DNA from: Phycisphaerae bacterium
Lineage (GTDB): Bacteria; Planctomycetota; Phycisphaerae; Phycisphaerales; UBA1924
Direction of reading: 5' to 3'
Length of the DNA: 64,000 bases
NCBI GenBank assembly: GCA_016793805.1
Contig: JAEUIZ010000040.1
Location: forward strand, 186,001-250,000
Part shown: piece after piece, positions 17,761 to 27,116 of the stretch
How positions within the stretch are numbered: position 1 is the stretch's first letter
Layout: each line of letters starts with the position of its first letter
Program-made: the position numbers and the translations under genes
Notes under the pieces: generated by a model
What the model saw: only the letters and a program-made list of their open reading frames with translations
What the model was told of the DNA's origin: nothing
The model's database searches: none

Positions 17761-19599
17761 TCAGGGCTTCTGCGGGACGTAGGTGCTCTTGACGTGCAAC
17801 TCCCTGAGTTGCTCGTCGGAGACGAGGCTGGGCGCGCCGGTCATGAGGTCGGCGCCGATCTGGGTCTTGGGGAACGCGATGACGTCGCGGATGTTCTCGG
17901 TGCCGCAGAGGTGCATGACGAGCCGATCGAGCCCGAAGGCGATCCCGCCGTGGGGCGGCGCGCCGAAGCGGAGGGCCTCGAGCAGGAACGAGAACTTGTC
18001 CTTGGCCTGCTCGGGCGAGAGCCCGAGGAGCCGGAACACCTTGGCCTGCACGTCGGGGCGATGGATTCGGATCGAGCCCCCGGCGATCTCGGACCCGTTC
18101 ATGACGAGGTCGTAGCCCGCGGAGACGATCGACTCGATCGCCTGATCGTCGTCGGGGTCGGCGGCAACAAAGGCATCCTGCTGGTCCTCGCGCGGCGCGG
18201 TAAAGGGGTGGTGCATCGCGACCCAGCGGCCGGAGTCCTTGTCGCGCTCGAACATCGGCGGGTCGATCATCCACAGGAAGTTCCACGCCTTGCCCCACTC
18301 GGGGACGATCCCGAGGTCGCGGGCCACCTTCTGCCGAAGTTCGCCCAGGGTCTTGGTGGCGACGGCGTAGGTGTCGGCGGCGAAGAGGACGGTGTCGCCG
18401 GGCTGGAGGCCGAGTGCGGCGACGAGTTCGGCGCGGACGGGCTCGACGAACTTCGCCACGCCGGTCTCGAAGGCGCCCGCGGCGTTCAACTTCACCACCG
18501 GGACTCCACCGGCGCCAAAGGTCTTGACCCACTCGGAGTAGCCGTCGGTGAGTTTGCGGGTGAGTTTCTCGGCGTGCGGCGCGGGGACTCGGATCGCCTT
18601 GACCACGCCGCGTTTGCTGAAGTACGGCTTGGCGTCCGGGTGCTTGGCGAGCGCGTCGCGGAAGACTCGGAAGTCCGTCTTGGCCGCGATCGCCGAGACG
18701 TCGCGGATCTCCAGCCCGTAGCGGGTGTCCGGGCGGTCGATGCCGAACCGTTCCATGCACTCGCGATAGGGCATCCGCTGGATCGGGGGCACATCGACGC
18801 CCAGGACGGCCTTCCAGAGCCGGCGCGCGAAGCCCTCCATCATCGCCATCACGTCCTCGCGCCCGACGAACGACATCTCGAGGTCGATCTGGCTGAACTC
18901 GCTCTGCCGGTCGGCGCGAGGGTCCTCGTCGCGGAAGCATCGGCAGATCTGCATGTAGCGGTCCAGGCCCGAGACCATGAGCAACTGCTTGAAGAGTTGG
19001 GGGGACTGCGGCAGGCCGTACCACGAACCTGGGATGTGGCGGCTCGGGACGATGAACTCGCGCGCGCCCTCGGGTGTGCTCTTGTAGAGGATGGGCGTCT
19101 CGACCTCGAGGAACCCGTTCTCATCGAAGTAATCTCGGGCGACCTTGGTGATACGGTGGCGGGTCGCAAGGATGCCCTGCATCCTGGGGCGGCGCAGGTC
19201 GATGTACCGGTGCTTCAGCCGCGTCTCTTCCGCGGGCAGGCTGGCAAGATCGTCGGGCAGGAACGGGGGGTTGTCCGTCTTGGCGAGGACCTCCAGCGCC
19301 TCGACGACGACCTCGACGGTCCCGGTGGCGAGTTTGGGGTTCGGCCCTCCGATGCGGACACGGACCTTGCCGGTGCAGGCGATCACGTCCTCGTTGCGCA
19401 ACTTGTCGGCCTGGTCGAGGAGCGCGGGCGCGATCGACTCGCGATCGAAGACGAGTTGCGTGATGCCGAAGCGGTCGCGGAGGTCGATGAAGATCAGGCC
19501 CCCGTGGTCGCGGTAGGAGTTGACCCAACCCGAGAGCGTGACGACGGAGCCGACGTGTGCGTCCCGGAGTTGGCCGCAGGTGTGCGTGCGTTTGAGCAT
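17761..19599 (-). CDS. aspS: Aspartyl-tRNA synthetase
   Basis: This 612-residue class II synthetase charges tRNA-Asp. The N-terminal OB-fold anticodon domain (GWVNSYRDHGGLIFIDLRDR) is followed by the catalytic core with motif 2 FRDEDPRADRQSEFSQ and motif 3 GGIAFGLDRLVMHLCG. A GAD-type insertion lies between motifs 2 and 3, as in bacterial AspRS. Residue 32 is His in the RDHGG loop. In P. aeruginosa AspRS a His at the matching place is linked to acceptance of tRNA-Asn, so this enzyme may be non-discriminating (inference). The ATG at 19599 was chosen over an upstream in-frame ATG because MLKRTHTCGQL is the family start. Confidence 0.97.
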   Translation of the reverse strand: MLKRTHTCGQLRDAHVGSVVTLSGWVNSYRDHGGLIFIDLRDRFGITQLVFDRESIAPALLDQADKLRNEDVIACTGKVRVRIGGPNPKLATGTVEVVVEALEVLAKTDNPPFLPDDLASLPAEETRLKHRYIDLRRPRMQGILATRHRITKVARDYFDENGFLEVETPILYKSTPEGAREFIVPSRHIPGSWYGLPQSPQLFKQLLMVSGLDRYMQICRCFRDEDPRADRQSEFSQIDLEMSFVGREDVMAMMEGFARRLWKAVLGVDVPPIQRMPYRECMERFGIDRPDTRYGLEIRDVSAIAAKTDFRVFRDALAKHPDAKPYFSKRGVVKAIRVPAPHAEKLTRKLTDGYSEWVKTFGAGGVPVVKLNAAGAFETGVAKFVEPVRAELVAALGLQPGDTVLFAADTYAVATKTLGELRQKVARDLGIVPEWGKAWNFLWMIDPPMFERDKDSGRWVAMHHPFTAPREDQQDAFVAADPDDDQAIESIVSAGYDLVMNGSEIAGGSIRIHRPDVQAKVFRLLGLSPEQAKDKFSFLLEALRFGAPPHGGIAFGLDRLVMHLCGTENIRDVIAFPKTQIGADLMTGAPSLVSDEQLRELHVKSTYVPQKP

Positions 19600-19661
19600 G
19601 GCGGGCAGTGTATGGCGGATGCGGTCCCCCGACGGGGCCAGGCAGCGCAATAATCCCGGTG

Positions 19662-21158
19662 ATGAAACGCCTCCTCGCAGCGTTGGCGGTGATCGCGGCC
19701 CAGGCGGGGTGCGTGTCGTCGCCCCAGCGCATCGAAGGCGCCAAGGGCAAGCCCATCGCCCTTCCGCTTGACGGGGTCTACAAGGCCACGGTGCGGACGC
19801 CCTTCCTCGGGCCGGTCTCGTCGTTCATCTCGGCCCGCCCCACCAAGGACGGGTTCGTGGCCAGGACGCGCGAGGGGACCGCGTGGACCCTGATCGGGGG
19901 CGTCGAGGGCATGCTCGGCCCGATCGTCGCGCCGTTCATCTTCCCCAGCGGCGTGCTCTTCTCGTGGTCGTCGTCGCTGCCGACGGCGGAGAAGCCCGGC
20001 GCGGGCGTCTACGGAGTGGCGGGGATGCGATCGATGGGCGTGAAGACCTCGCTGGTCGCGCCGGACAAGCCCGTGGAGGTGTTCCTGCAGGACGGGCAGC
20101 GGATCGCGCTGGTGACGCTGGAGCCCGCCGAGCCGGAGACGCCCCCGCTGCGCGACTACGCGGCCCTGAGCGAGCGTGCCGCGGACACGATCCAGCGCCG
20201 CCTCTTTGACCCCGAGTTGGCACGCTCCGGGCAGGTCAAGGGTTATGCGGAGCGGCTGCGTCGGAACGCGGCGTTTGTGAAGGACGACGTGGAGTTCATC
20301 GCGGGCGCGGTCCTCGCGTCGCGAGCGTTCCTCAAGTTCACGATGCCGATCCTCGTCCCCGTGCCGGACGCGGAGACGGAGTCGATGTTCGCGTCGTGGC
20401 CCGCGAAGGACCGAACGCCGTCGAAACTGGACTTCAACGACGAGGACGGGATCGCAACGCTCAAGATCGAGGCGTTTTTCAAGCCCGAGGACGTGGACCG
20501 CGTGTTCACGGAACTCATGGACCACTCGCCGCCGGCGCGCGGGTTGATCCTGGACCTGCGCTCGTGCCCGGGCGTGACGCTGGCGTCGCTGCGGGCCGCG
20601 TCGTGGCTGCTCTCGTCTCCGGCGGAGGTCGGCGTGTTCTTTGGGCAGACCGAGCGAGCGGCAACGCTGGAGGGTGCTCGGCCGGTGGCCACGGTCACGA
20701 TCGACTCCGCCGCGGCGGTTGCGGCCCTGGAGCGGACGCTCGACGATCGCGGCGCCGCCGTGGCCCGCGTCGAGCCTGCCGCACGCCCCTTCACCGGCCC
20801 GGTCATGCTGCTGACGACGAAGCGGACGAGCGCGTCCACCGAGCCGCTTGTGTGGCTGCTCACGTCGTCCGAGCGAGTGACACAGATTGGACAAACCACC
20901 AGCGGCAAGCCGCTCACGTCGCGTCCGTTCGACATCGGGCAGGGCTGGGTGATGTGGCTGGCGGCGTACGACTTCACGCCGGCGTCCGGCGGACGGTTCC
21001 ACGGCAAGGGGCTCAGGCCGGACGTGGAGTGCTCGCGCGAGGCCGCGCCGCAGGTGGCGAGGAAGCGGCTTCGGACGATGCTGAACACGAGCGCGGCGGA
21101 CGCGGGCCCGGCATCATCGGGCCAGACACTCGACGAGGTGCTCCTGCCCACTCGCTAG
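19662..21158 (+). CDS. Lipoprotein with S41 (C-terminal processing) peptidase-like domain
   Basis: This 498-residue protein has a lipobox (AVIAAQAGC, Cys17), so it is probably membrane-anchored in the envelope. The C-terminal ~220 residues fit the S41/tail-specific protease core. Seen are RGLILDLRSCPG (the 'LILDLRxNPGG' strand), TTKRTSASTEPLVWLL with a candidate nucleophile Ser392, IGQTTSGKP with candidate general base Lys416, and FHGKGLRPDVE near the end. Ser-Lys spacing (24) is one residue shorter than in E. coli Tsp. No PDZ domain was recognised, so activity is plausible but unproven. It is divergent from aspS (62-nt gap) and lies 26 nt upstream of hrpA. Confidence 0.75.
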   Translation: MKRLLAALAVIAAQAGCVSSPQRIEGAKGKPIALPLDGVYKATVRTPFLGPVSSFISARPTKDGFVARTREGTAWTLIGGVEGMLGPIVAPFIFPSGVLFSWSSSLPTAEKPGAGVYGVAGMRSMGVKTSLVAPDKPVEVFLQDGQRIALVTLEPAEPETPPLRDYAALSERAADTIQRRLFDPELARSGQVKGYAERLRRNAAFVKDDVEFIAGAVLASRAFLKFTMPILVPVPDAETESMFASWPAKDRTPSKLDFNDEDGIATLKIEAFFKPEDVDRVFTELMDHSPPARGLILDLRSCPGVTLASLRAASWLLSSPAEVGVFFGQTERAATLEGARPVATVTIDSAAAVAALERTLDDRGAAVARVEPAARPFTGPVMLLTTKRTSASTEPLVWLLTSSERVTQIGQTTSGKPLTSRPFDIGQGWVMWLAAYDFTPASGGRFHGKGLRPDVECSREAAPQVARKRLRTMLNTSAADAGPASSGQTLDEVLLPTR

Positions 21159-21184
21159 CGACACTCCCCCCTCCCCTCTTTGCC

Positions 21185-24100
21185 ATGCGGCCTGCCGAAC
21201 TTTTCAAACGACTCGACGAGTGCACTCTGCTCGACGCCCACCGGCTCGGGCTGCGCTTGCGGGCGATGCAGCGGGCCTCGCGCGGGGGCGCGCTCGACGA
21301 GCGGGCTCTGGCGCCGATCGCGGGCGCGATCGAGCGATCCGCGGCGGTGGTCGCCCGGCGGCGCGCGCGGCTGCCCACGCCGACGTATCCGGCCGATCTG
21401 CCCGTCTCGCAGCGCCGCGACGACATCGCGCGGGCCATCCGCGACCACCAGGTCGTCGTCGTCTGCGGGCAGACCGGATCGGGCAAGACGACGCAACTCC
21501 CCAAGATCTGCCTCGAACTTGGGCGTGGCGTGCGAGGGAGCATCGGGCACACCCAGCCGCGTCGGATCGCGGCGCGCAGCGTCGCCGACCGGATCGCGCA
21601 CGAGTTGTCGACCCGCCACGGGGACGTTGTGGGGTCGAAGGTCCGCTTCGGCGATCGCACCTCGCCCGAGACGCTCGTGAAGTTGATGACCGACGGGATC
21701 CTGCTCGCCGAGACGCAGGGCGACCGCCTGCTGCTGCAGTACGACACGCTGATCATCGACGAGGCGCACGAGCGCAGCCTGAACATCGACTTCTTGCTGG
21801 GCTATCTCCGGCAACTGCTCCCGCGACGGCCGGACCTCAAGGTGATCGTCACCAGCGCCACGATCGACCCGCTGCGATTCAGCGACCACTTCGGGGGTGC
21901 GCCGGTGATCGAGGTCTCCGGGCGCACGTACCCCGTCGAGGTTCGGTATCGCCCTCACGAGGACGAGGACGAGGCCGTGCTTCGGGCGGTGGACGAACTC
22001 GCGCACGAGCCGCCCGGCGACGTGCTTGTGTTCCTCCCGGGAGAGCGGGAGATCCGCGAGGCCGCCGAGGCGCTGCGCAAGCACCACCCCCCGCGGACGG
22101 AGATCCTGCCGCTGTATGCGCGCCTCTCCAACGCGGAGCAGCAGCGCGTCTTTGAGGCACACTCGGGTCGGCGGATCGTTCTGGCCACCAACGTCGCGGA
22201 GACATCGCTGACGGTTCCCGGGATCCGCTACGTGGTGGACACGGGCGAGGCGCGGATCAGCCGTTACAGCCCGGGCACGAAGGTGCAGCGGTTGCCCACG
22301 GAGGCGATCTCGCGGGCGTCGGCGGACCAGCGCGCCGGACGCTGCGGCCGGGTGGCGCCGGGAATCTGCATCCGCCTCTATAGCGAGGAGGACTTCCGCG
22401 GTCGCGACGAGTTCACGGACCCCGAGATCGTCCGCACGAACCTGGCGAGCGTGATCCTGCAGATGAAGTCGCTGAACCTGGGGCCGGTCGAGGCGTTCCC
22501 GTTCATCGACCCCCCGGACCACCGGCTCGTGCGCGACGGGTACGACACGCTCCTCGAACTGGGTGCGATCGACGAGGAGAACCATCTCACGGAAGTCGGG
22601 CGGAGACTTGCGAAACTCCCGATGGACCCGCGTCTCGGGCGCGTGATCCTCTCGGCCGCCGAGGAGGGTTGCCTCGCGGAGGTCCAGCCGATCGCGGCGT
22701 TTCTCGCGAGCCAGGACCCACGCGACCGCCCGATCGAGAAGCAGGACCAGGCCGACGCCGCGCACGCCGAGTTCCAGGACGAGGCCTCCGACTTCATCGC
22801 GATCCTGAACCTGTGGCGGGCGTGGCGCGACCGGACGAAGCGCCTGACGTCGAACAAACTGCGGGCGTGGTGCCGAGATCGGTTCCTTTCGTATGTGCGG
22901 ATGCGCGAGTGGGACAGCACGCACGAGCAGGTGCATGGGCTGATCTCGGACATGGGATTCCATCCCAACGCGGCGCCGGCAACTCCCGACGCGATCCACC
23001 GCGCGCTGCTCGCGGGGCTCTTGAGCAGCATCGGGAAGAAAGCCGACCGCGACGGCAGCGAGCGTGGCGGCGAACGCGGGGGCTATCAGGGCCCGCGCGG
23101 GAGCAGGTTCTGGGTCTTCCCGGGCTCGGGACTCTTCAAGAAGCAGCCCGATTGGGTCGTGGCGGCCGAGATGGTGCAGACGACGCGGCTCTACGCGCGG
23201 ACGGTTGCGCGAGTCGATCCCGCGTGGATCGAGCGGGCCGGAGCGCACCTCCTCAAACGCACCTTCGGCGAGCCTGTCTGGCACCGCGAGTCAGCGCGGG
23301 TCGTGGCCCCGGAGCGCGTGACGCTGTTCGGACTCGAACTCGCCGCGGGACGCATGGCGGAGTACGCGACAGTCGATCCCGCGTTGTGCCGACGACTGCT
23401 CATCCATCACATGCTGGTCGAGGACGAGTACGACCGCGACGCGGCCTTCCGCCGGCACAACCGCTCGATCCTCGCGCAGGCGCTCACGATCGAGGCCAAG
23501 ACCCGCCGCCCCGATGCGCTGGCGGATTCGCTCCGCCGCTTCGAGTTCTTTGACCGTCGCGTGCCGGCGGACATCACGGACGGCGCGCAGTTTGAGCGCT
23601 GGCGTAAGGACGCCGAGCGTCGCTCGCCGAGGCTGCTGTTCATGTCGCTCGACGACGTGCTCGTCAAGGACGTCTCGGCACCGGCCGAGTTGTTCCCGGA
23701 GCGAGTCCCGCTCGGGCCGACGACCGGTCGTGTCGAGTACCGCTTCGAGCCTGGAAAGGAGACGGATGGCGTGACGGTCACCGTCCCGCTCCAGGCGCTG
23801 CACGAACTGGACACGGATCGGCTCGAGCGGCTGGTCCCCGGGCACCTCGCAAGCCAGGCCCGCGCGATCCTCGAAGGGCTGCCGAAGGCGGTTCGCCGGT
23901 CGCTCGGCCCGATCGAGCCGCTGGCGGAGCGGTGCGCTTCCGACGCTCGCGCGCAGGAGAGACCGATCGCCGAGGCCGTGCTCGACGCGGCGGAGCGACA
24001 CGCGAACGTGACCATCCCCGACGCCGCCCGCCGAGCCGCGGCCGTTCCGGAGCACCTGATCCCCCGCCTGCGCGTCGTCGACGAGCGCGGGCAGGAGTTG

Positions 24101-25057
24101 GCGGCGGGTCGCGACGCGCGGCGGATCAAGGCCGAACTCGAGGACCGCGCGCGGGCGTCGTTCGCACGCTTGGCCCGCTCGCCGATCGACCGCGACGGGA
24201 TCAAGGACTGGGACTTTGGCCCCCTGCCGCGGCAGATCGAGATCGCGCGGGGGCAGACGCGACTGACGGCCTATCCGTCGCTCGTGGAGCGCGACGGGCG
24301 GCTGATGGTCCGCGCGCTGGAATCCCCCGACGCCGCCGCCCGCGAGCACCGAAAGGGGCTTCGCCGCCTGTTCTCGATGCACGCCCGCGACGAGGTCGAG
24401 TACCAGTTGCGGCTCCAGCCCGAGTGGTCCTCGATGGCGGCCCACCACGCGGCGCTCGGGCCCACGGAGTCGCTCAAGCGAGCGCTGGCGGACCTCATCG
24501 TCGACGCCGCGTTCCTCGCCGACGGCGACGACATCCGCTCGCGTGAGGCGTTCGAATCGCGGCTCTCCACGAAGTGGCACTCGGTGCAGGGAGTCGCGCG
24601 GCAGTCGTGCCAACTCGTCGCGGAGTGCCTCCGGACTCTGCACCGGGTGCGCCTGCGACTCTCGGAGTCACTGCCCCCGGCGTGGGGCGCCGCCGTCGCC
24701 GACATCCGATCGCAACTCGACCTGCTCACGCCGCCCGGGTTTCTCGAGTCGACCCCGACCGAGCGCCTGCGTCACCTGCCGCGATACCTCGCGGCGATCC
24801 TGTTGCGCTTGCAGAAGTTGCAACAACACGGCCCGGAGCGCGACGCCCGGCATATGGCCGAACTCGGGCCGCTGTGGCGTGCCTACCTCGACACGCGCCG
24901 CCGAGTCCGCGAGGCCGGGCAGGGGTCCGAGGCCCTCGACGCGTTCCAATGGCGGATCGAGGAACTGAGGGTCTCACTCTTCGCCCAGGAACTGGGCACC
25001 GCCGAGCCCGTATCCAGGCAGCGACTCGAGCGCGCCTGGAGCGAGTTGCGGCTGTGA
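21185..25057 (+). CDS. hrpA: ATP-dependent RNA helicase HrpA (DEAH box)
   Basis: This 1290-residue protein is the size of E. coli HrpA (about 1300). Motif I GQTGSGKTTQLPK, Ia TQPRRIAA, II DEAHERS, III TSATI, V TNVAETSLTVPGIRYVVDTG and VI QRAGRCGR are all present in the first ~450 residues. The helicase-associated winged helix, ratchet and OB regions follow, then the long HrpA-specific C-terminal region. HrpA unwinds RNA in mRNA processing and rescue of stalled ribosomes. The ATG at 21185 starts a typical HrpA N-terminus. The gene follows the S41-like lipoprotein by 26 nt, but a functional link is not evident. Confidence 0.95.
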   Translation: MRPAELFKRLDECTLLDAHRLGLRLRAMQRASRGGALDERALAPIAGAIERSAAVVARRRARLPTPTYPADLPVSQRRDDIARAIRDHQVVVVCGQTGSGKTTQLPKICLELGRGVRGSIGHTQPRRIAARSVADRIAHELSTRHGDVVGSKVRFGDRTSPETLVKLMTDGILLAETQGDRLLLQYDTLIIDEAHERSLNIDFLLGYLRQLLPRRPDLKVIVTSATIDPLRFSDHFGGAPVIEVSGRTYPVEVRYRPHEDEDEAVLRAVDELAHEPPGDVLVFLPGEREIREAAEALRKHHPPRTEILPLYARLSNAEQQRVFEAHSGRRIVLATNVAETSLTVPGIRYVVDTGEARISRYSPGTKVQRLPTEAISRASADQRAGRCGRVAPGICIRLYSEEDFRGRDEFTDPEIVRTNLASVILQMKSLNLGPVEAFPFIDPPDHRLVRDGYDTLLELGAIDEENHLTEVGRRLAKLPMDPRLGRVILSAAEEGCLAEVQPIAAFLASQDPRDRPIEKQDQADAAHAEFQDEASDFIAILNLWRAWRDRTKRLTSNKLRAWCRDRFLSYVRMREWDSTHEQVHGLISDMGFHPNAAPATPDAIHRALLAGLLSSIGKKADRDGSERGGERGGYQGPRGSRFWVFPGSGLFKKQPDWVVAAEMVQTTRLYARTVARVDPAWIERAGAHLLKRTFGEPVWHRESARVVAPERVTLFGLELAAGRMAEYATVDPALCRRLLIHHMLVEDEYDRDAAFRRHNRSILAQALTIEAKTRRPDALADSLRRFEFFDRRVPADITDGAQFERWRKDAERRSPRLLFMSLDDVLVKDVSAPAELFPERVPLGPTTGRVEYRFEPGKETDGVTVTVPLQALHELDTDRLERLVPGHLASQARAILEGLPKAVRRSLGPIEPLAERCASDARAQERPIAEAVLDAAERHANVTIPDAARRAAAVPEHLIPRLRVVDERGQELAAGRDARRIKAELEDRARASFARLARSPIDRDGIKDWDFGPLPRQIEIARGQTRLTAYPSLVERDGRLMVRALESPDAAAREHRKGLRRLFSMHARDEVEYQLRLQPEWSSMAAHHAALGPTESLKRALADLIVDAAFLADGDDIRSREAFESRLSTKWHSVQGVARQSCQLVAECLRTLHRVRLRLSESLPPAWGAAVADIRSQLDLLTPPGFLESTPTERLRHLPRYLAAILLRLQKLQQHGPERDARHMAELGPLWRAYLDTRRRVREAGQGSEALDAFQWRIEELRVSLFAQELGTAEPVSRQRLERAWSELRL

Positions 25058-25147
25058 ACCGGATTGCTGTCATGCCACAATCACCACGGATGCACGCGGC
25101 GTCGTGGGACGGGCGAGGACGCCGCACTCGCTCCGTCGCAAAAGCGA

Positions 25148-25173
25148 CGGCCGCCCGGTCTCCCGGGTGGCCG
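25148..25173 (-). terminator. Intrinsic terminator between convergent hrpA and dockerin-protein genes
   Basis: CGGCCGCCCGG and CCGGGTGGCCG form an 11-bp stem with a 4-nt loop in the 144-nt convergent gap. Read on the minus strand the stem is followed by TCGCTTTTGCG, so it best serves the minus-strand gene ending at 25202. It may also help end hrpA. Confidence 0.6.
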
Positions 25174-25201
25174 ACGCGGATCTCTCATGCGCCGATTCCG
25201 A

Positions 25202-26629
25202 TTAGTTGCCGTTCCTGGGAACAGCGTTGATGACGGCCAAGAGGTCGAGGGCGTTCATCACGCCATCGCAGTTGACGTCGTAGAAGGCGGTGCTACCGGG
25301 GAGCAGGGCGACCCCCATGGCGATGATGTCCGCCTTGGTCACCTCGCCGTCACCATTGATGTCGAACGGGCTCACGCCGCAGCGCGGGTCGCCGTTGATG
25401 ACGGGTGCGGCCATGGCAGCCAGCGCGGTGCCGGCGTTGAGCCGCACGTAGCCCCCCATCGTGACACAGCATGTCGAACGGAGGACGACGCCCGCACCCG
25501 CGGCCCGGCGGAGGTCGATCTCGCCACTCTCGCAGTGGGTGTCGATCACAACGCCGTCAGCGCCGGCAACGATGTGGCCGATTCGCAAGTCGCGCAGACC
25601 GATCGAGCCGCCGCGGCCTGTCGAGATCGTCACGCCAAGCCCGCTGATCATCGCGCCCGCGCCGGCCGGAACCTCGCCGCGCGAGATCGTTCCCGGGTGG
25701 TCCTCGCAGATCACGGCGACGCTGCCCGCGACGCCGGAGCCACCCGCGCCCGCGCCGCCGGTCCCCGCGGTAAGCCGACCGAGCCCAAGGACGTTGCCGG
25801 AGGTGATCGTCTTGATGGTCACGTCCCCGCCTGAGTTGCCCGAGCCGTTGGGGATGCCCGGGTTCGGGATGGGGGCGAGCCAGACCCCACCCCGCCCGCC
25901 CTCGACCGTTCCCGTGTTGGTGATGTCGCCCTCGAACGCCAGCACCACCGCCTTCGCGCCCAGGCCCGGGTTGGTGCCGCGGGCGCCGACGCCTCCGGCG
26001 ACCGTCCCCGAGATCACGACGTTCCCGCGGTGCGAGGCGACATTGGCTTCCCCGGCGGTGTTCGCTGCGGCACCCATGCTGGCACCGGCATCTCCTCCGC
26101 GAACGGTGCCAGAGATCGTGACCGTGCCGTTCCACGCGACCACTTCGGCGCGGGCGCCGTTGCCGCCCTGCTGGTTCAACAGCGGATTGCCGGAGAGGGC
26201 GTTTCCGCCCAGCACGCTCCCGCGGATCGTGATGCCTTGCGTGACGCCCGCCGGGGCCGGGCTGGTCCCGAGCGACGTCAGGACAACCGAGCCGCCATTG
26301 GGGTTGTCATTCCAGCCGTCGCGGCCGGAGATGCGGAATCCGGTCCCGACGATCATCGGGCCCTTGGTGGTGATGTCCACGCCGCGCACCGCGGTTGGCG
26401 GGACAAGGACGGGGCGGCTCTGTCCCACCGCGTTCCCCAGTTCCAGCGACTTGACCGTCTTTGCGCCGCTGATGTGCACCACGCCCACGCTGCCCGGGAT
26501 GTACACGGCATCGTCCTCTCCCGGCACCCGGTTCAGGGCAACGTTCGTACCTGGGGTGACCCAGTTGTTCGGATTCTCCCAACTGCCAAGGCCCGCACCG
26601 TAGCGGAACTGCATGTTGGGCGCGGTCAC
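25202..26629 (-). CDS. Secreted Gly-rich repeat protein with C-terminal dockerin-type EF-hand repeats (export signal interrupted)
   Basis: The intact body has 475 codons. Residues ~25-400 are Gly/Ala/Val-rich beta repeats of the kind 'GNVVISGTVAGGVGARG', with an early segment (GAGLGSWENPNNWVTPG, AVYIPG..GVVHISGAKTVKSLELGN) like planctomycete autotransporter-associated repeat proteins. The last ~60 residues carry two Ca-binding dockerin-like loops, FDINGDGEVTKADIIAMG and YDVNCDGVMNALDLLAVIN. As read from here the protein would begin at a GTG (26629) with no signal peptide. A perfect signal-peptide coding segment in the same frame lies just upstream but ends in TAG. The real protein is therefore either lost from export or made by read-through, or the base is a sequencing error. 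Confidence 0.75.
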   Translation of the reverse strand: MTAPNMQFRYGAGLGSWENPNNWVTPGTNVALNRVPGEDDAVYIPGSVGVVHISGAKTVKSLELGNAVGQSRPVLVPPTAVRGVDITTKGPMIVGTGFRISGRDGWNDNPNGGSVVLTSLGTSPAPAGVTQGITIRGSVLGGNALSGNPLLNQQGGNGARAEVVAWNGTVTISGTVRGGDAGASMGAAANTAGEANVASHRGNVVISGTVAGGVGARGTNPGLGAKAVVLAFEGDITNTGTVEGGRGGVWLAPIPNPGIPNGSGNSGGDVTIKTITSGNVLGLGRLTAGTGGAGAGGSGVAGSVAVICEDHPGTISRGEVPAGAGAMISGLGVTISTGRGGSIGLRDLRIGHIVAGADGVVIDTHCESGEIDLRRAAGAGVVLRSTCCVTMGGYVRLNAGTALAAMAAPVINGDPRCGVSPFDINGDGEVTKADIIAMGVALLPGSTAFYDVNCDGVMNALDLLAVINAVPRNGN

Positions 26630-26635
26630 CTGGGC

Positions 26636-26722
26636 CTAGGCCGTGCCGCTGCATGCACACAGGGCGAGGACACCAGCCAATGCGTGGCGGATGGAACGAG
26701 TCGTTGAGCGATTGGTCGTCAT
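26636..26722 (-). pseudogene. Signal-peptide exon of the same protein ending in an in-frame amber codon
   Basis: An ATG at 26722 with a strong AAAGGAG Shine-Dalgarno opens 28 codons (MTTNRSTTRSIRHALAGVLA..CACSGTA) that look exactly like a bacterial signal peptide. Codon 29 is TAG (26636-26638), and the frame then continues AQVTAPN into the 475-codon body. A CAG at that spot would give an ideal AQA signal-peptidase site before Q, so a single C-to-T change explains the stop. A short GGCCC/GGGCC hairpin (26744-26757) lies upstream of the Shine-Dalgarno. Confidence 0.7.
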
Positions 26723-26743
26723 GGGGTGCTCCTTTGCTTCTTT

Positions 26744-26757
26744 GGCCCTTGCGGGCC
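26744..26757 (-). promoter_or_regulatory. Leader hairpin with GCAA tetraloop
   Basis: On the minus strand GGCCC-GCAA-GGGCC makes a 5-bp stem closed by a GNRA-type tetraloop. It lies 7 nt upstream of the AAAGGAG Shine-Dalgarno of the interrupted dockerin protein. It resembles the leader hairpins before other exported-protein genes here. Confidence 0.35.
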
Positions 26758-26985
26758 GGGGTTACTTACCCACAGAACGACAGACGCGAGACGCGCTCAC
26801 GCTCCGATGGCTTCCCGTCTTCGTACCCCCGCTTCGCACCATGCCCGCGCGCCAAACAGCGCTCGCAATGCCGGCGTTGTTTCGCGCGCAGCCGGACGCA
26901 TCCCCACCGCCTCAGGCGCCGGAGGGTGGTAGCCCAGCGACGAGTGCGGGCGCTCGTGGCCGCTTCCGGCTCTTCGGAGACGAGA

Positions 26986-27116
26986 ATCAAGGCCGCGCGC
27001 ATCGGGCTCATCTCCAAGCAACTCGGGCACCGCCGCAGCGTCACGACCGCGCGCAACCTCGACCACATCGCGCCTGTGTGGTCATCGAAGCATTCCGGGC
27101 GAGGGGGTGGTGGTGA
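26986..27116 (+). pseudogene. Decayed C-terminal piece of a tyrosine recombinase (integrase)
   Basis: In one plus-strand frame the sequence reads RIGLISKQLGHRRSVTTARN then LDHIAP, the box-II tail of phage-type integrases (LGHxxxxTT.xYLxHIAP). The frame then breaks. After a 2-nt slip (a GTGTG run at about 27076-27080) another frame continues VVIEAFRARGWW and a stop at 27114-27116, which is the expected integrase C-terminus. The nucleophilic Tyr position reads Asn (TTARN instead of TTARY). No integrase core is visible upstream of ~26986, so this is a truncated, frameshifted relic. The rest of the 26723-26985 spacer shows no gene. Confidence 0.6.
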
